Positions 7,077-15,328 of a DNA stretch of 16,976 nt are shown here, in pieces. The first letter of the stretch is position 1; every line of letters begins with the position of its first letter. Made by a program: the position numbers and the translations under genes. Below the pieces are notes generated by a model that saw only the letters and a program-made list of their open reading frames with translations, was not told where the DNA came from and made no database searches. Source of the DNA: an uncultured Bacteroidota bacterium (lineage in GTDB: Bacteria; Bacteroidota; Bacteroidia; Chitinophagales; Chitinophagaceae); NCBI GenBank assembly GCA_937928385.1, contig CALEZD010000105.1, positions 1 to 16,976 of the forward strand, given 5' to 3'.

Positions 7077-7112
7077 AAAAAGAGCCCCGCTGTATGCGGG
7101 GCCCCTTCATTT
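7075..7112. terminator. terminator between the LRR gene and the SGNH operon, best on the minus strand
   Basis: GCCCCGC (7084-7090), loop TGTAT and GCGGGGC (7096-7102) form a perfect 7-bp G/C stem. On the minus strand it is followed by TCTTTTTTTAATT (reverse of 7071-7083), a classic intrinsic terminator for the SGNH/OmpP1 operon. On the plus strand the following sequence is only CCCTTCATTTATTTC, so it is weaker for the LRR gene. Confidence 0.8.
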
Positions 7113-7128
7113 ATTTCGTCCGTAAGAG

Positions 7129-8442
7129 TTACGGTTGTTTTATTCCTGAATACTTGTTGACATCTACATAAGGGATAGACGAACCATAGTGCCCGTTGAT
7201 AATAGTGATAATATCGTTGGCTATGAGCGCGTTGCCCCTGCCTGTAAGGTGGCGGCCATCGAGCGAGAAGAACCCACCCTGTATGAATTCGTAATTGTAG
7301 TTGGCCCCGTTGTATTGGGTACCGTCTTTCTGCACGGTCTGCATAAAATAACGCACATCGGCAACCGGGATGTTGTATTGTTTCGCCAGCATGTAGATGA
7401 TGTCGTTGTAGTTGGCGGTGGCGTTGCGTATGTTCTGTATTTCATCGAGGGTAATCACCCATACAGAAGGCATCGGCACTTCCCAGCCCCAACCTGCGCA
7501 GGCAATAGAATCGTGCGGCACATCCATACGTATCATTTCACCTTCCCTCAACTGCCTGTAGCCGTTGGGTGCAGTCTTATCTTCGATGAGGTAATAGTTC
7601 ATACCAACATCAAAATGCACCTGCGTATTATTGTACTTAAGGTTCAGCCTGTTGGCGTCGCGCAGGCTCAGATCCAGGCTCCTGGCAGGCAGCGCCCTGA
7701 AATAAGGCATCAGCAATACATCAGGTATCGTGAGCACCACACCCTTGGCACCATTGCGTATAGCGGTAGTCAGCACGCTGTCGTACGCATTGCGGAACAG
7801 GGCGGGAGAAGTGAGGAGGTTCCTGTTGTTGGCAGAAGGAGGTGTTTCGCCACCGGCTGCGGCATAGTTCAGCACATCTTCCACACCCAGCCATAACGTA
7901 AAGAAAGTATGCTCAGGCAGCAGCAGTTCGTCTACAGGCCTGGCCGTAGCGGGTTTGTTAAACATCCTGCGTGCAAAACGGTTGGTATTTGCAAAACCCG
8001 CTGTGATATAATCAGATACTTTTGTTTCGGGTATACCCATATTGCCAAAAGGCCCCTGGCTGTATATATTCAGGTGCGCACCGGCAGTATCCAGCGCCCC
8101 CCTGAAAGGAACGATGGCTTTGTAAGGCAGCGTATCGCAAGGGCCCTGCGCCATATCCTGCATCAGCTTGCCCAGCGGCCAGCCATGCTCGCCCGGTATC
8201 CAGGGTTGCTTAAACTCTCCGCCACCCACCAGGCGAAACTGTTCTGCCAGCATATACGGGTAAGCGTTTTCCTGCCCTTCCCTATACAGGCTGCGGTTCA
8301 TAATACCGGCGGTATGCGAACTGCCGATAGCCATGTAACGAGAGAAATCAGCATCGCCTCTTTCCGGTGCTTTGGGCTCAATATTCGGCTTACAGGCAGC
8401 AAGCCCGCAAACTATTGCACCAAGTATATATAACTTCTTCAT
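7129..8442 (-). CDS. SGNH/GDSL-hydrolase-like lipoprotein
   Basis: The protein has 437 residues. It has a lipoprotein signal with lipobox LAAC (Cys17), so it is anchored in the envelope. The SGNH fold is suggested by four blocks: block I YMAIGSSHTAG (nucleophile Ser42), block II NMGIPETKVSDY near 134-145, block III LWLGVEDVL near 183-191, and block V DGRHLTGRG with Asp395 and His398. Two positions depart from the family rule: the acidic or Asn residue before the nucleophile is Ser41, and the block III Asn that helps form the oxyanion hole is Glu188. Ser, Asp and His are still in place. Family members are esterases, lipases or acylhydrolases; the substrate here is unknown. The gene lies 27 bp after the FadL-like barrel gene on the same strand and ends at a strong terminator, so the two form an operon. 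Confidence 0.82.
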   Translation of the reverse strand: MKKLYILGAIVCGLAACKPNIEPKAPERGDADFSRYMAIGSSHTAGIMNRSLYREGQENAYPYMLAEQFRLVGGGEFKQPWIPGEHGWPLGKLMQDMAQGPCDTLPYKAIVPFRGALDTAGAHLNIYSQGPFGNMGIPETKVSDYITAGFANTNRFARRMFNKPATARPVDELLLPEHTFFTLWLGVEDVLNYAAAGGETPPSANNRNLLTSPALFRNAYDSVLTTAIRNGAKGVVLTIPDVLLMPYFRALPARSLDLSLRDANRLNLKYNNTQVHFDVGMNYYLIEDKTAPNGYRQLREGEMIRMDVPHDSIACAGWGWEVPMPSVWVITLDEIQNIRNATANYNDIIYMLAKQYNIPVADVRYFMQTVQKDGTQYNGANYNYEFIQGGFFSLDGRHLTGRGNALIANDIITIINGHYGSSIPYVDVNKYSGIKQP

Positions 8443-8469
8443 TTCAGTTCTTTTCGTTTTTAACGTTTT

Positions 8470-9708
8470 TTAGTTGAAATCGTATGAGATAGCGAGGCCC
8501 GGGTTCAGCCATTTAGTATGATATTTCCCTTTGAAGCCATGCTCCGTGCTCTTGCCCGTACGCACTTCATAAATCCTGTACTCGAGCGCGCCTATCAATG
8601 ATATACGCTTAGACAATTTCCACGACAAACCACCTGTAGCCAGGAAGTGTACCGCATCGGGCATTGCCGGGCTCAGGTAACCCTCGCGCACGGGAGAGGG
8701 TACATAAGCCGTACCCAGCATAGCCGACCAGCGCTCGTTGCGGAAGTTGAATTTGGCACCCGCACGGAGTGTTATAGAATTCCTGTACCTGCGTGCAGAA
8801 GATTCGTCCATCAGCATATCCGTGTTGTTATCAAAATCAAACTTCAGGCTGTCGTTGGCAGCCCAGCCGGTATAGTTGGCTTCCAGTTGCAGTGTCACCC
8901 ACTCGCTGATATCCCAGCCTGCACCCACCGTCAGCACCTGCGGCATGGGCAGTGTAGATTCGAATGATGTATTGAGGTATGAGCCGGTAATATACGTGGG
9001 TATATTAGCGAACCTTGCATAACCGTTCCTGATTTTCATATTCACCTGCGAGCGGTAAGTAATACCGAACTGCACATTTTCGGCAGCCCTGATATGCAAA
9101 CCCAGGTTGAAACCAACGCCTGAAGCACGGCCCGTCAGTTCGCGGGTAGCTTCGTCTCCGTTTGCGTTGATGATTGGCATAGTATTGGTATGCTTAAAAT
9201 TGCCTGTGGCATATACAAAACCCGCGCCCACTGATATTTCATCACTCACCTGGAAGGCCAGTGTAGGCTGGAAGAATGTAGTGTTCAGGCGCATTTCCTG
9301 CACTATGTTGCGGCCTGTCCAATCATTGCCCCAGTTGATACCTGTGCCGAAAGGGGTATATATACCAAAGCCCGCGGTAAACCTTGTTTTGTAGCCTACC
9401 GGTGTGGCAAAATAAACATTGTAAGGCGTGAATACCTGCTCTTCTGCATCCTGCATGCCTGTGCCTGTAGGTGCTGATATATAGCGTGTACGGGGCATAA
9501 CAGCATTCATACTTGCGTAAACCTGCGGGTTTTCCAAAGCAGATAAAGCGCCCGGGTTGTAAAAGATAGCAGATGCATCCCAGGGAATGGCTGCGCCGGA
9601 ACCGCCCATTGCCAGCTGCCTCATGCCCTGCATATTCAACTGGTATGCCTGGCCAAATGCCAACGATGAGCACAGCAATGAACCGATGAGCAGAAAACGT
9701 TTCTTCAT
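8470..9708 (-). CDS. OmpP1/FadL family outer-membrane transport protein
   Basis: The protein has 412 residues. The signal peptide MKKRFLLIGSLLCSSLAFGQ is followed by the family's N-terminal hatch region, including RQLAMGGSGAAIPWDASAIF and the YNPGAL motif (residues about 30-57), which aligns with the NPA-type segment near the start of FadL. The rest is a run of alternating amphipathic strands with aromatic girdle residues, ending SYDFN. FadL-type barrels let hydrophobic compounds such as fatty acids or aromatics cross the outer membrane through a lateral opening. Length is normal. It is the first gene of a two-gene operon with the SGNH lipoprotein, which suggests that the hydrolase releases or modifies a hydrophobic ligand handled by the barrel; that link is inference. 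Confidence 0.9.
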   Translation of the reverse strand: MKKRFLLIGSLLCSSLAFGQAYQLNMQGMRQLAMGGSGAAIPWDASAIFYNPGALSALENPQVYASMNAVMPRTRYISAPTGTGMQDAEEQVFTPYNVYFATPVGYKTRFTAGFGIYTPFGTGINWGNDWTGRNIVQEMRLNTTFFQPTLAFQVSDEISVGAGFVYATGNFKHTNTMPIINANGDEATRELTGRASGVGFNLGLHIRAAENVQFGITYRSQVNMKIRNGYARFANIPTYITGSYLNTSFESTLPMPQVLTVGAGWDISEWVTLQLEANYTGWAANDSLKFDFDNNTDMLMDESSARRYRNSITLRAGAKFNFRNERWSAMLGTAYVPSPVREGYLSPAMPDAVHFLATGGLSWKLSKRISLIGALEYRIYEVRTGKSTEHGFKGKYHTKWLNPGLAISYDFN

Positions 9709-9754
9709 AAAGTGTTTTTTGTATTGATCTTTAGTTGGCTGTTGTGCCTTTACC

Positions 9755-9772
9755 TGCCATTATACAATGGCA
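9755..9772. promoter_or_regulatory. inverted repeat in the ompP1 leader
   Basis: TGCCATT (9755-9761) and AATGGCA (9766-9772) form a perfect 7-bp inverted repeat around ATAC, 47 bases before the barrel gene. On the minus strand the T-rich stretch precedes the hairpin and GGTAAAGG follows it, so it is not a terminator for radA-comF. The minus strand across the loop reads TTGTATAATGG, which contains a TATAAT. It could be an operator or a leader hairpin. Confidence 0.35.
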
Positions 9773-9851
9773 TTAAAAATTTGCCTTTAAATTAGTTTTA
9801 TTACTGCTAAAATGCAATAAGATACGTAGAATTGAAAATAATAATTATTCA

Positions 9852-10577
9852 CTACACCGCAATACCAATGGTAGCAATGCTGAGTTTTACTTCCTGAACC
9901 GCCAATATCGCCTGTGCACAAGCCTCTAAAGTAGCCCCTGTCGTCAACACATCATCAATAAGCAATATGTGTTTGCCGCTGATTGTAGCGGCATCCGTCA
10001 CTTCAAAGGCCCCCTGCATATTTTCCATTCTTTCTTCACGGGTTTTCTGTGTCTGGGTTTCGGTAAAACGGGTGCGTTTCACCACATCGGCATATACAGG
10101 TATATTCAGCACTTCGCCCATACCTTCTGCTATTACCGTTGCCTGGTTGAAACCCCGTATGGCTTCTTTCTTAGGGTGCAGGGGTACGGGCACAATGGCA
10201 TCAATACCTGTTGCCCAGCCCACCTGTTGCAGGTCGTAACCCAGTTGTTTCCCCAGGTAGGTGCCAACGTCCTTTCGGTCGTCATATTTCAGCTTGTGCA
10301 GCAGGTGTTGCAGCAGTCCTTCGGCGGTAAAGTAGGCCAGCGATGTGGCTTTCTCCACTTTTACCCGGCCGGCAAACCGCATGAAAGTTTCATTTTCGGG
10401 TATATGATGATAAGCGGTGCGGGGCAAATTATATATGCTGCAATTGAGGCAAAGCACTTCTTCTTCCTGCAACAATGGCTTGCTACAACCATCGCAGAGG
10501 CGGGGATAAAAGAGGTGGGCGAGGCCGGAGGCCAGGTCCCCCAGGGGGCTTTCTTTTTCGTCTTTCTCTTCACTCAT
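9852..10577 (-). CDS. ComF family phosphoribosyltransferase-like protein
   Basis: The protein has 241 residues, normal for the ComF/GntX family. An N-terminal zinc site is formed by Cys28, Cys31, Cys43 and Cys46 (CDGC and CLNC). The conserved VPVPLHPKKEAIRGFNQA segment spans 129-146, and the phosphoribosyltransferase loop LLIDDVLTTGATL spans 205-217. ComF is needed for moving single-stranded DNA into the cytoplasm in naturally transformable Gram-positive bacteria; in Bacteroidota the role is inferred from homology only. It is cytoplasmic, with no signal peptide. Its ATG is 3 bp after the stop of radA, so the two are almost certainly cotranscribed. This fits a DNA uptake/recombination pairing, since RadA also acts during transformation. 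Confidence 0.9.
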   Translation of the reverse strand: MSEEKDEKESPLGDLASGLAHLFYPRLCDGCSKPLLQEEEVLCLNCSIYNLPRTAYHHIPENETFMRFAGRVKVEKATSLAYFTAEGLLQHLLHKLKYDDRKDVGTYLGKQLGYDLQQVGWATGIDAIVPVPLHPKKEAIRGFNQATVIAEGMGEVLNIPVYADVVKRTRFTETQTQKTREERMENMQGAFEVTDAATISGKHILLIDDVLTTGATLEACAQAILAVQEVKLSIATIGIAV

Positions 10578-10580
10578 ATA

Positions 10581-11954
10581 CTAAAACAACATCTTATATA
10601 CATCCTCCACCTTGTTGGCGGTTTTTATCTCTATAGTGTAGTTCTTTACATCCAAACCTTTGGCATTGGCTTTGGGTATGATGATGACATCCATGCCCAG
10701 CTTATCTGCCTCGGCTATACGCTGGTCTATACGGTTCACAGCACGTATCTCGCCCGAGAGGCCTATCTCTCCTACAAAACACATATTGGAGGGCAGCGCC
10801 TTATCTTCGTAGCTGGAAAGCAATGCGCAAACCACCGCCAGTTCTATCGACGGGTCTTCTACTTTGATACCGCCTGCTATATTTACAAATACATCCTTCG
10901 AGCCGAAATGAAAGCCACCGCGTTTTTCCAGCACTGCCAATAATAACTGTAAGCGGCGCAGGTCCATACCGCTGACGGTGCGCTGCGGTGTACCATACAC
11001 AGCCTGCGTAGCCAGCGCCTGCACTTCTATCATCAGCGGGCGCATACCTTCCATTGTTGATGCAATGGCTATACCACTTAATGGCTCGTCGTGCTGCGAC
11101 AGTAATATTTCAGAGGGATTGCTGACGGGGCGCATACCCGCACTCACCATTTCATATATCCCCAGTTCCGACGTAGAACCGAAACGGTTTTTGATGGTGC
11201 GCAATATCCTGTACGCATAATGCCTGTCACCCTCAAACTGCAATACGGTATCCACCATATGCTCCAGTACTTTTGGCCCGGCTATAGAACCTTCTTTGGT
11301 GATATGCCCAATGATGCACACAGGTACATTACTTGCTTTCGCGAAACGTTGTAACTCGGCAGCACATTCGCGCACTTGTGATACACTACCAGCGGCTGAT
11401 TCTACAAAAGGCGATTCGAGTGTTTGGATCGAGTCCACCACCAGTAGTTGAGGTTTTACTTTTTTTACCTCCTGGAAGATAGTAGACATATCTGTAGCCG
11501 TGAGTAAATAGAGGTTATCGTTAGTAAGCCCGACACGTTCCGCACGCATTTTTACCTGCTGCGCACTCTCCTCACCCGACACATATAATATAGATATGTT
11601 GTTCCATTGCAGCGCGCATTGAAGAAATAAAGTGGATTTCCCGATGCCCGGCTCGCCGGCTACCAGTATTACGGAGCCCGGCACCATGCCGCCACCCAGC
11701 ACCCTGTTTAGCTCGGGGTCGGGTGTAATCATCCGGGTATCTGCCTGGGGGGTAATCTCTGATAATTTATGGGCTTTGCGCAGGTCTTTGGCGGCATCGT
11801 CCCACTCCGCAGCTTGCTTTTGGGCTTTGTCTTCGCGCTGTATCACTTCTTCTACAAAACTGTTCCAGGCCCCGCAGGACGGGCATTTGCCGGTCCACTT
11901 GGGGGTTTCATATCCGCATTGCTGGCAGAAAAAAGCTGACTTGATTTTGGCCAT
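10581..11954 (-). CDS. radA: DNA repair/recombination protein RadA (Sms)
   Basis: From the ATG at 11952-11954 the protein has 457 residues, the usual RadA length. The open frame extends 32 codons further upstream, but that part lacks family sequence, and the zinc finger should begin near residue 10. Features in order: zinc finger Cys10, Cys13, Cys24, Cys27 (FFCQQCGYE and KCPSCGAWN); RecA-like core with Walker A GEPGIGKST (100-108), Walker B LLVVDSIQ (170-177) and a GHITKEG segment (216-222); the RadA signature KNRFG (255-259); and a C-terminal Lon-like domain from about 280 that scaffolds the hexamer and is not expected to be proteolytic. RadA is a DnaB-like helicase that drives branch migration and D-loop extension in recombination and repair. 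It is the first gene of an operon with comF. Confidence 0.97.
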   Translation of the reverse strand: MAKIKSAFFCQQCGYETPKWTGKCPSCGAWNSFVEEVIQREDKAQKQAAEWDDAAKDLRKAHKLSEITPQADTRMITPDPELNRVLGGGMVPGSVILVAGEPGIGKSTLFLQCALQWNNISILYVSGEESAQQVKMRAERVGLTNDNLYLLTATDMSTIFQEVKKVKPQLLVVDSIQTLESPFVESAAGSVSQVRECAAELQRFAKASNVPVCIIGHITKEGSIAGPKVLEHMVDTVLQFEGDRHYAYRILRTIKNRFGSTSELGIYEMVSAGMRPVSNPSEILLSQHDEPLSGIAIASTMEGMRPLMIEVQALATQAVYGTPQRTVSGMDLRRLQLLLAVLEKRGGFHFGSKDVFVNIAGGIKVEDPSIELAVVCALLSSYEDKALPSNMCFVGEIGLSGEIRAVNRIDQRIAEADKLGMDVIIIPKANAKGLDVKNYTIEIKTANKVEDVYKMLF

Positions 11955-11972
11955 GGGGGCTAAGTTACTACA

Positions 11973-12007
11973 AAAGAAAAGAGCCACCGGAAGAATCCCG
12001 CGGCTCT
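11973..12007 (-). terminator. terminator-like hairpin just upstream of radA
   Basis: The 7-bp stem AAGAGCC/GGCTCTT encloses an internal loop and a GG-CC pair, and on the minus strand it is followed by TTCTTTTG. The T-tract is interrupted by a C, so the terminator would be moderate. No protein gene ends here; the nearest upstream gene on this strand ends at 12290. Confidence 0.45.
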
Positions 12008-12265
12008 TACTTACTAACCCATTAAATTCACAACTTGATACAAATGTCACAAACCGCCGTGTTCTAAAAAAATGGAAATTTTACGCTTTGTGCCACATTT
12101 TTTGATATTATAATTATTTAGTATGATTAATTTTCGGCCTATGATTTGAATATCAGGGCTTTGCAGATACATGATATTATTTTACATTTATTATGAGTGA
12201 AGAACATTTAATATTTGTGTTGATAAATTTATTTTTTGAATATTAATTAATATATATATTTATTG
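11973..12265 (-). ncRNA. candidate small RNA or long radA leader
   Basis: On the minus strand, TACTTTTG (reverse of 12272-12279) matches the TAnnTTTG -7 consensus exactly, which puts a start near 12265. About 260 bases later, AAGAGCC and GGCTCTT (plus-strand 12001-12007 and 11979-11985) form a hairpin with a further GG/CC pair, followed by TTCTTTTG. No open frame above about 22 codons was seen in between. The alternative is that the promoter drives radA and the hairpin is an attenuator 25 bases before its ATG. I recognise no RNA family here. Confidence 0.25.
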
Positions 12266-12271
12266 TTGGGA

Positions 12272-12279
12272 CAAAAGTA
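12272..12279 (-). promoter_or_regulatory. -7 promoter element TACTTTTG, minus strand
   Basis: It is an exact match to TAnnTTTG, lying just downstream of the stop of the barrel gene. The -33 area is T-rich (GTTTTTAAT) but has no clean TTG. It may drive radA-comF or a small RNA. Confidence 0.35.
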
Positions 12280-12289
12280 AAATATCCTA

Positions 12290-12952
12290 TTAAAAACGAT
12301 AACCTATACTTCCGAGGACAGGCATTGCCAGGCTAAATGAGCTGAAATCTCTGTCTGTTACAGGTTCACCTGTATAGGGGTAAGCATAGCGGTCATTTAT
12401 GTTATCGCGATGCTGCACTGCATTGCTAACTATTTTACCACCAAAACCCATACACAACTCTAAGTAGAAATGTGAACTAAAGTGATATTGGAACCCAATC
12501 TGAGCAGTCGCTCCATATATTGTTCTTGTATAAGCATATTCGTCTGTATATCGTTCGCCATTACTTATACCACCCGGCACCGACTTACGGTACTCTTTCG
12601 TTCCTTTATTATGGCCTGTGTTGTAAAATGCGTCAAGGCCATAAAAAAAATAAATGTAACCACTGAATTTGTTTGCAGGATAGTATTGCCTCCAACCCAA
12701 CCTTGCTGCATACCCTGTCTTCGCACCTACAATTGTATCATCTATTGAATAACTCCAAGGAATAGTAGCGCCTCCCTGAAGAGTTATCCCATATTTGCCC
12801 CAACTCTTATCTAACCCAAAACGTAAATGTATCGGTTGGGGTGTAATAACAGCCGTATGCACCCATTTTATCGCCCAATAATTTGTTGGCAATTGCTGAG
12901 CTGGGGTAATACAGGGTGCCAGCATGGAAATTAAAATGAGATAGCGTTTCAT
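12290..12952 (-). CDS. outer-membrane beta-barrel-like protein, function unknown
   Basis: From the ATG at 12950-12952 the protein has 220 residues. The open frame reaches back to 13084, but that would overlap purL and put 44 extra residues before the signal peptide MKRYLILISMLAPCITPAQ. The mature part has alternating strands with many aromatics (IYFFYGLDAFYNTG, GATAQIGFQYHFSSHFYLELCMGFGG) and ends VLGSIGYRF, a terminal phenylalanine typical of barrel insertion signals. Size and pattern fit an 8-stranded barrel like the small DUF3575/OmpW-type porins, but no family is recognised. The region around 60-130 is rich in Tyr, Gly and Lys. It is divergent from purL, with 119 bp between the starts, and codes with more AT than its neighbours. 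Confidence 0.7.
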   Translation of the reverse strand: MKRYLILISMLAPCITPAQQLPTNYWAIKWVHTAVITPQPIHLRFGLDKSWGKYGITLQGGATIPWSYSIDDTIVGAKTGYAARLGWRQYYPANKFSGYIYFFYGLDAFYNTGHNKGTKEYRKSVPGGISNGERYTDEYAYTRTIYGATAQIGFQYHFSSHFYLELCMGFGGKIVSNAVQHRDNINDRYAYPYTGEPVTDRDFSSFSLAMPVLGSIGYRF

Positions 12953-13025
12953 AAGTTTGGTTATTTCAAACATTAGCGGCAATAATAATGCCAATATATA
13001 TGGATAATACTTGTAGGGAAAACCG

Positions 13026-13033
13026 TACTTTTG
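13026..13033 (+). promoter_or_regulatory. -7 promoter element of purL
   Basis: TACTTTTG followed by CAC is an exact TAnnTTTG match, 38 bases before the purL ATG at 13072. It predicts a leader of about 30 nt. A TTG at 13011 is too close for the usual 19-base spacing, so no -33 element is assigned. It also argues against the longer open frame that would start at 12988, upstream of this promoter. Confidence 0.5.
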
Positions 13034-13071
13034 CACTTCGATTTTATTCCACAAAAAAACATACTGCTTAT

Positions 13072-15279
13072 ATGCAGGCAACATTAGAACAAGCGAAACA
13101 ACTTGGCCTTTTAGAAGAAGAATTTGAAAAGATTATAGAGATTCTTGGCCGCACACCCAACTTCAACGAGGTAGCCATGTATTCTGTAATGTGGAGCGAG
13201 CATTGCAGTTATAAAAACTCTATTACGCTGCTGAAAACATTGCCGCGCGATGGTGAGAAACTATTAGTGAAAGCTGGTGAAGAAAATGCCGGCCTTGTAG
13301 ACATAGGTGACGGACTGGGCTGTGTATTCAAAATAGAAAGCCATAACCACCCATCAGCTATCGAACCCTTCCAGGGAGCGGCTACGGGTGTGGGCGGTAT
13401 CCACCGCGATATATTTACTATGGGTGCGCGCCCTATTGCCGCACTCAACTCACTGCGCTTCGGCAGGCTGGACAACCCCAAAACAAAATGGCTGCTGAAA
13501 GGTGTAGTGAAGGGCATTGGCCATTACGGCAACTGTTTTGGCGTACCAACAGTAGGCGGTGAAATATATTTTGACAGTTGCTACCAGACCAATCCGCTGG
13601 TAAATGCGATGAGTGTGGGTGTGGTGAAAGCCGGACAAACAGTGTCAGCTACATCGCATGGCGAGGGTAACAGCGTATTTATAGTTGGCGCAGCAACAGG
13701 TAAGGATGGTATAGGTGGTGCATCTTTCGCATCGGCAGATATAACTGAAGACAGTGCCAACGACCTGCCATCGGTGCAGGTGGGCGACCCCTTTGAAGAA
13801 AAGAAATTATTAGAAGCCTGCCTGGAAGTGATACCCACAGGTGCGCTGATAGGTATGCAGGATATGGGTGCGGCAGGTATTACCTGCTCGTGCAGCGAGA
13901 TGAGCGCCAAAGGTGAACATGGTATGATCATCCACCTGGACAAAGTGCCTACCCGCCAGGAAAATATGCTGCCATGGGAAATGCTGTTGAGCGAAAGCCA
14001 GGAGCGTATGCTGATAGTGGTGAAGAAAGGACGCGAGGCAGAAGTACAAAAGATATTTGACAAGTGGGATATCCACTGCGAACAAATAGGCGAGGTAACT
14101 ACTGACGGCAGGCTGAAATACTATATGGGTGGTGAGTTGGTGGCTGACGTGCCGGCAGAGAGCCTGGTACTCGGCGGCGGCGCTCCTGTGTACAAGCGCG
14201 AATCGAAAGAACCGAAATATTTTGAGCAGAAAAAAGCTTTCAATCCCGCTAGCATACCTGTACCTGCTGACCTGAAAGCTACAGCAGCGCAATTGATACA
14301 ACTACCTACCATAGCCAGCAAACGCTGGGTGTATGAGCAATATGACAGCATGGTAGGCACCGGCAATACACAAACCAACGAGCCCAGCGATGCAGCCGTA
14401 GTACGTGTACATGGCAGTACCAAAGGTATAGCCTGCACAACAGACTGTAACAGCCGTTATGTATTTGCCGACCCCTATAAAGGCGCAATGATAGCTGTGA
14501 GCGAAGCGGCACGTAATATAGTATGCAGCGGAGGCGAGCCGGTAGCCATCACCAATTGCCTGAACTTTGGTAACCCGTACAACCCTGAAGTATATTACCA
14601 GTTTGAACATGCCATAAAAGGCATGGGCGATGCATGCCGCAAACTGGGCACACCTGTTACCGGCGGTAACGTGAGCTTCTACAACCAGAGCAGCGATGAC
14701 GGCCCTGTTTATCCGACTCCTACTATTGGTATGGTGGGTGTGCTGGATACGCTGGACCAGAAGATGACCATGTTCTTCAAAAATGCAGGCGATATCATCT
14801 ATGTAATAGGTGAAAACAGGGAAGACATCAACAGTTCGGAATACCTGCATAAGCTATGTAATATAGAATACAGCCCGGCGCCTTACTTCGATATGGAAGA
14901 GGAATACCAACTGCAGAAGCTGGTATTGAAACTGGCGCGAGGAAAAGAAATCCACTCTGCGCATGATGTATCAGAAGGCGGCTTGTTCACTACACTGTTA
15001 GAATCCTGCTTTAAAAATAATCTGGGCTTTACTGTCAGCAGCGATCCTAACATTCGCAAAGACGCATGGTTGTTTGGAGAAGGCCAGAGCCGCGTAGTGG
15101 TAAGTGTGAGCCATGCTGAGAAACACGCCTTTGAACAAATGATGGGCGGCCACCGCTATGTACAGATAGGCGAAGTGACAGCTGACGGTACCCTGACTAT
15201 AGACGGTGAAAACTGGGGCAACATAACAGATTGGAAAGAAAAGTACGATACTGCGATAGACAAACTGATGAATGCATAA
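13072..15279 (+). CDS. purL: phosphoribosylformylglycinamidine synthase subunit PurL (small type)
   Basis: The protein has 735 residues from the ATG at 13072, matching the roughly 740 residues of the small PurL type. It catalyses the fourth step of de novo purine synthesis, the ATP-dependent conversion of FGAR to FGAM, using ammonia from the PurQ glutaminase, with PurS completing the complex. Visible features are MYSVMWSEHCSYKNS (36-50, active-site His44), the substrate/ATP loop KIESHNHPSAIEPFQGAATG (87-106), GIGGASFAS, the second-half GTGNTQTNEPSDAAVVR, and AITNCLNFGNP with GTPVTGGNVSFYNQ. Both pseudo-symmetric halves are complete, and no glutaminase domain is attached, so separate purQ and purS are required; neither is in this window. 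The gene is single, with its own promoter and terminator. Confidence 0.97.
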   Translation: MQATLEQAKQLGLLEEEFEKIIEILGRTPNFNEVAMYSVMWSEHCSYKNSITLLKTLPRDGEKLLVKAGEENAGLVDIGDGLGCVFKIESHNHPSAIEPFQGAATGVGGIHRDIFTMGARPIAALNSLRFGRLDNPKTKWLLKGVVKGIGHYGNCFGVPTVGGEIYFDSCYQTNPLVNAMSVGVVKAGQTVSATSHGEGNSVFIVGAATGKDGIGGASFASADITEDSANDLPSVQVGDPFEEKKLLEACLEVIPTGALIGMQDMGAAGITCSCSEMSAKGEHGMIIHLDKVPTRQENMLPWEMLLSESQERMLIVVKKGREAEVQKIFDKWDIHCEQIGEVTTDGRLKYYMGGELVADVPAESLVLGGGAPVYKRESKEPKYFEQKKAFNPASIPVPADLKATAAQLIQLPTIASKRWVYEQYDSMVGTGNTQTNEPSDAAVVRVHGSTKGIACTTDCNSRYVFADPYKGAMIAVSEAARNIVCSGGEPVAITNCLNFGNPYNPEVYYQFEHAIKGMGDACRKLGTPVTGGNVSFYNQSSDDGPVYPTPTIGMVGVLDTLDQKMTMFFKNAGDIIYVIGENREDINSSEYLHKLCNIEYSPAPYFDMEEEYQLQKLVLKLARGKEIHSAHDVSEGGLFTTLLESCFKNNLGFTVSSDPNIRKDAWLFGEGQSRVVVSVSHAEKHAFEQMMGGHRYVQIGEVTADGTLTIDGENWGNITDWKEKYDTAIDKLMNA

Positions 15280-15284
15280 AAAAA

Positions 15285-15315
15285 GAAGGGCTGCGATTGC
15301 AGCCCTTCTTTTTTT
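15285..15315 (+). terminator. intrinsic terminator of purL
   Basis: GAAGGGCTGC (15285-15294), loop GATT and GCAGCCCTTC (15299-15308) form a perfect 10-bp stem followed by seven T residues. It lies 5 bases after the purL stop, and an A-tract on the left side lengthens the stem. Confidence 0.95.
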
Positions 15316-15328
15316 GGACTAAACAGAC

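Larger units (their letters stand above)
11955..12289. other. AT-rich gap between radA and the barrel gene
   Basis: There is no open frame of useful length on either strand. The gap contains a -7-like element (12272-12279, minus strand), an A/T-arm hairpin (about AAAAAATG with CATTTTTT) near 12069-12107 and a G/C hairpin with a T-rich tail at the radA end (11973-12007). It is either a long radA leader or the body of a small untranslated RNA. Confidence 0.6.

Noticed and set aside
10581..11954. Reading the RadA C-terminal Lon-like domain as a protease
   Set aside because: In RadA this domain is a structural scaffold; no Lon catalytic Ser-Lys dyad is identified here.
11955..12050. A 32-residue N-terminal extension of RadA
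   Set aside because: The zinc finger is normally within 10 residues of the start, and the extension is encoded across the terminator-like hairpin.
12988..13071. A 28-residue N-terminal extension of PurL
   Set aside because: The extension would start upstream of the TACTTTTG promoter element and overlap the divergent gene's leader, and family PurL proteins begin near MQATLEQAKQ.
12953..13084. A longer start for the barrel protein overlapping purL
   Set aside because: It would place 44 residues before a clear signal peptide and overlap the purL start codon.
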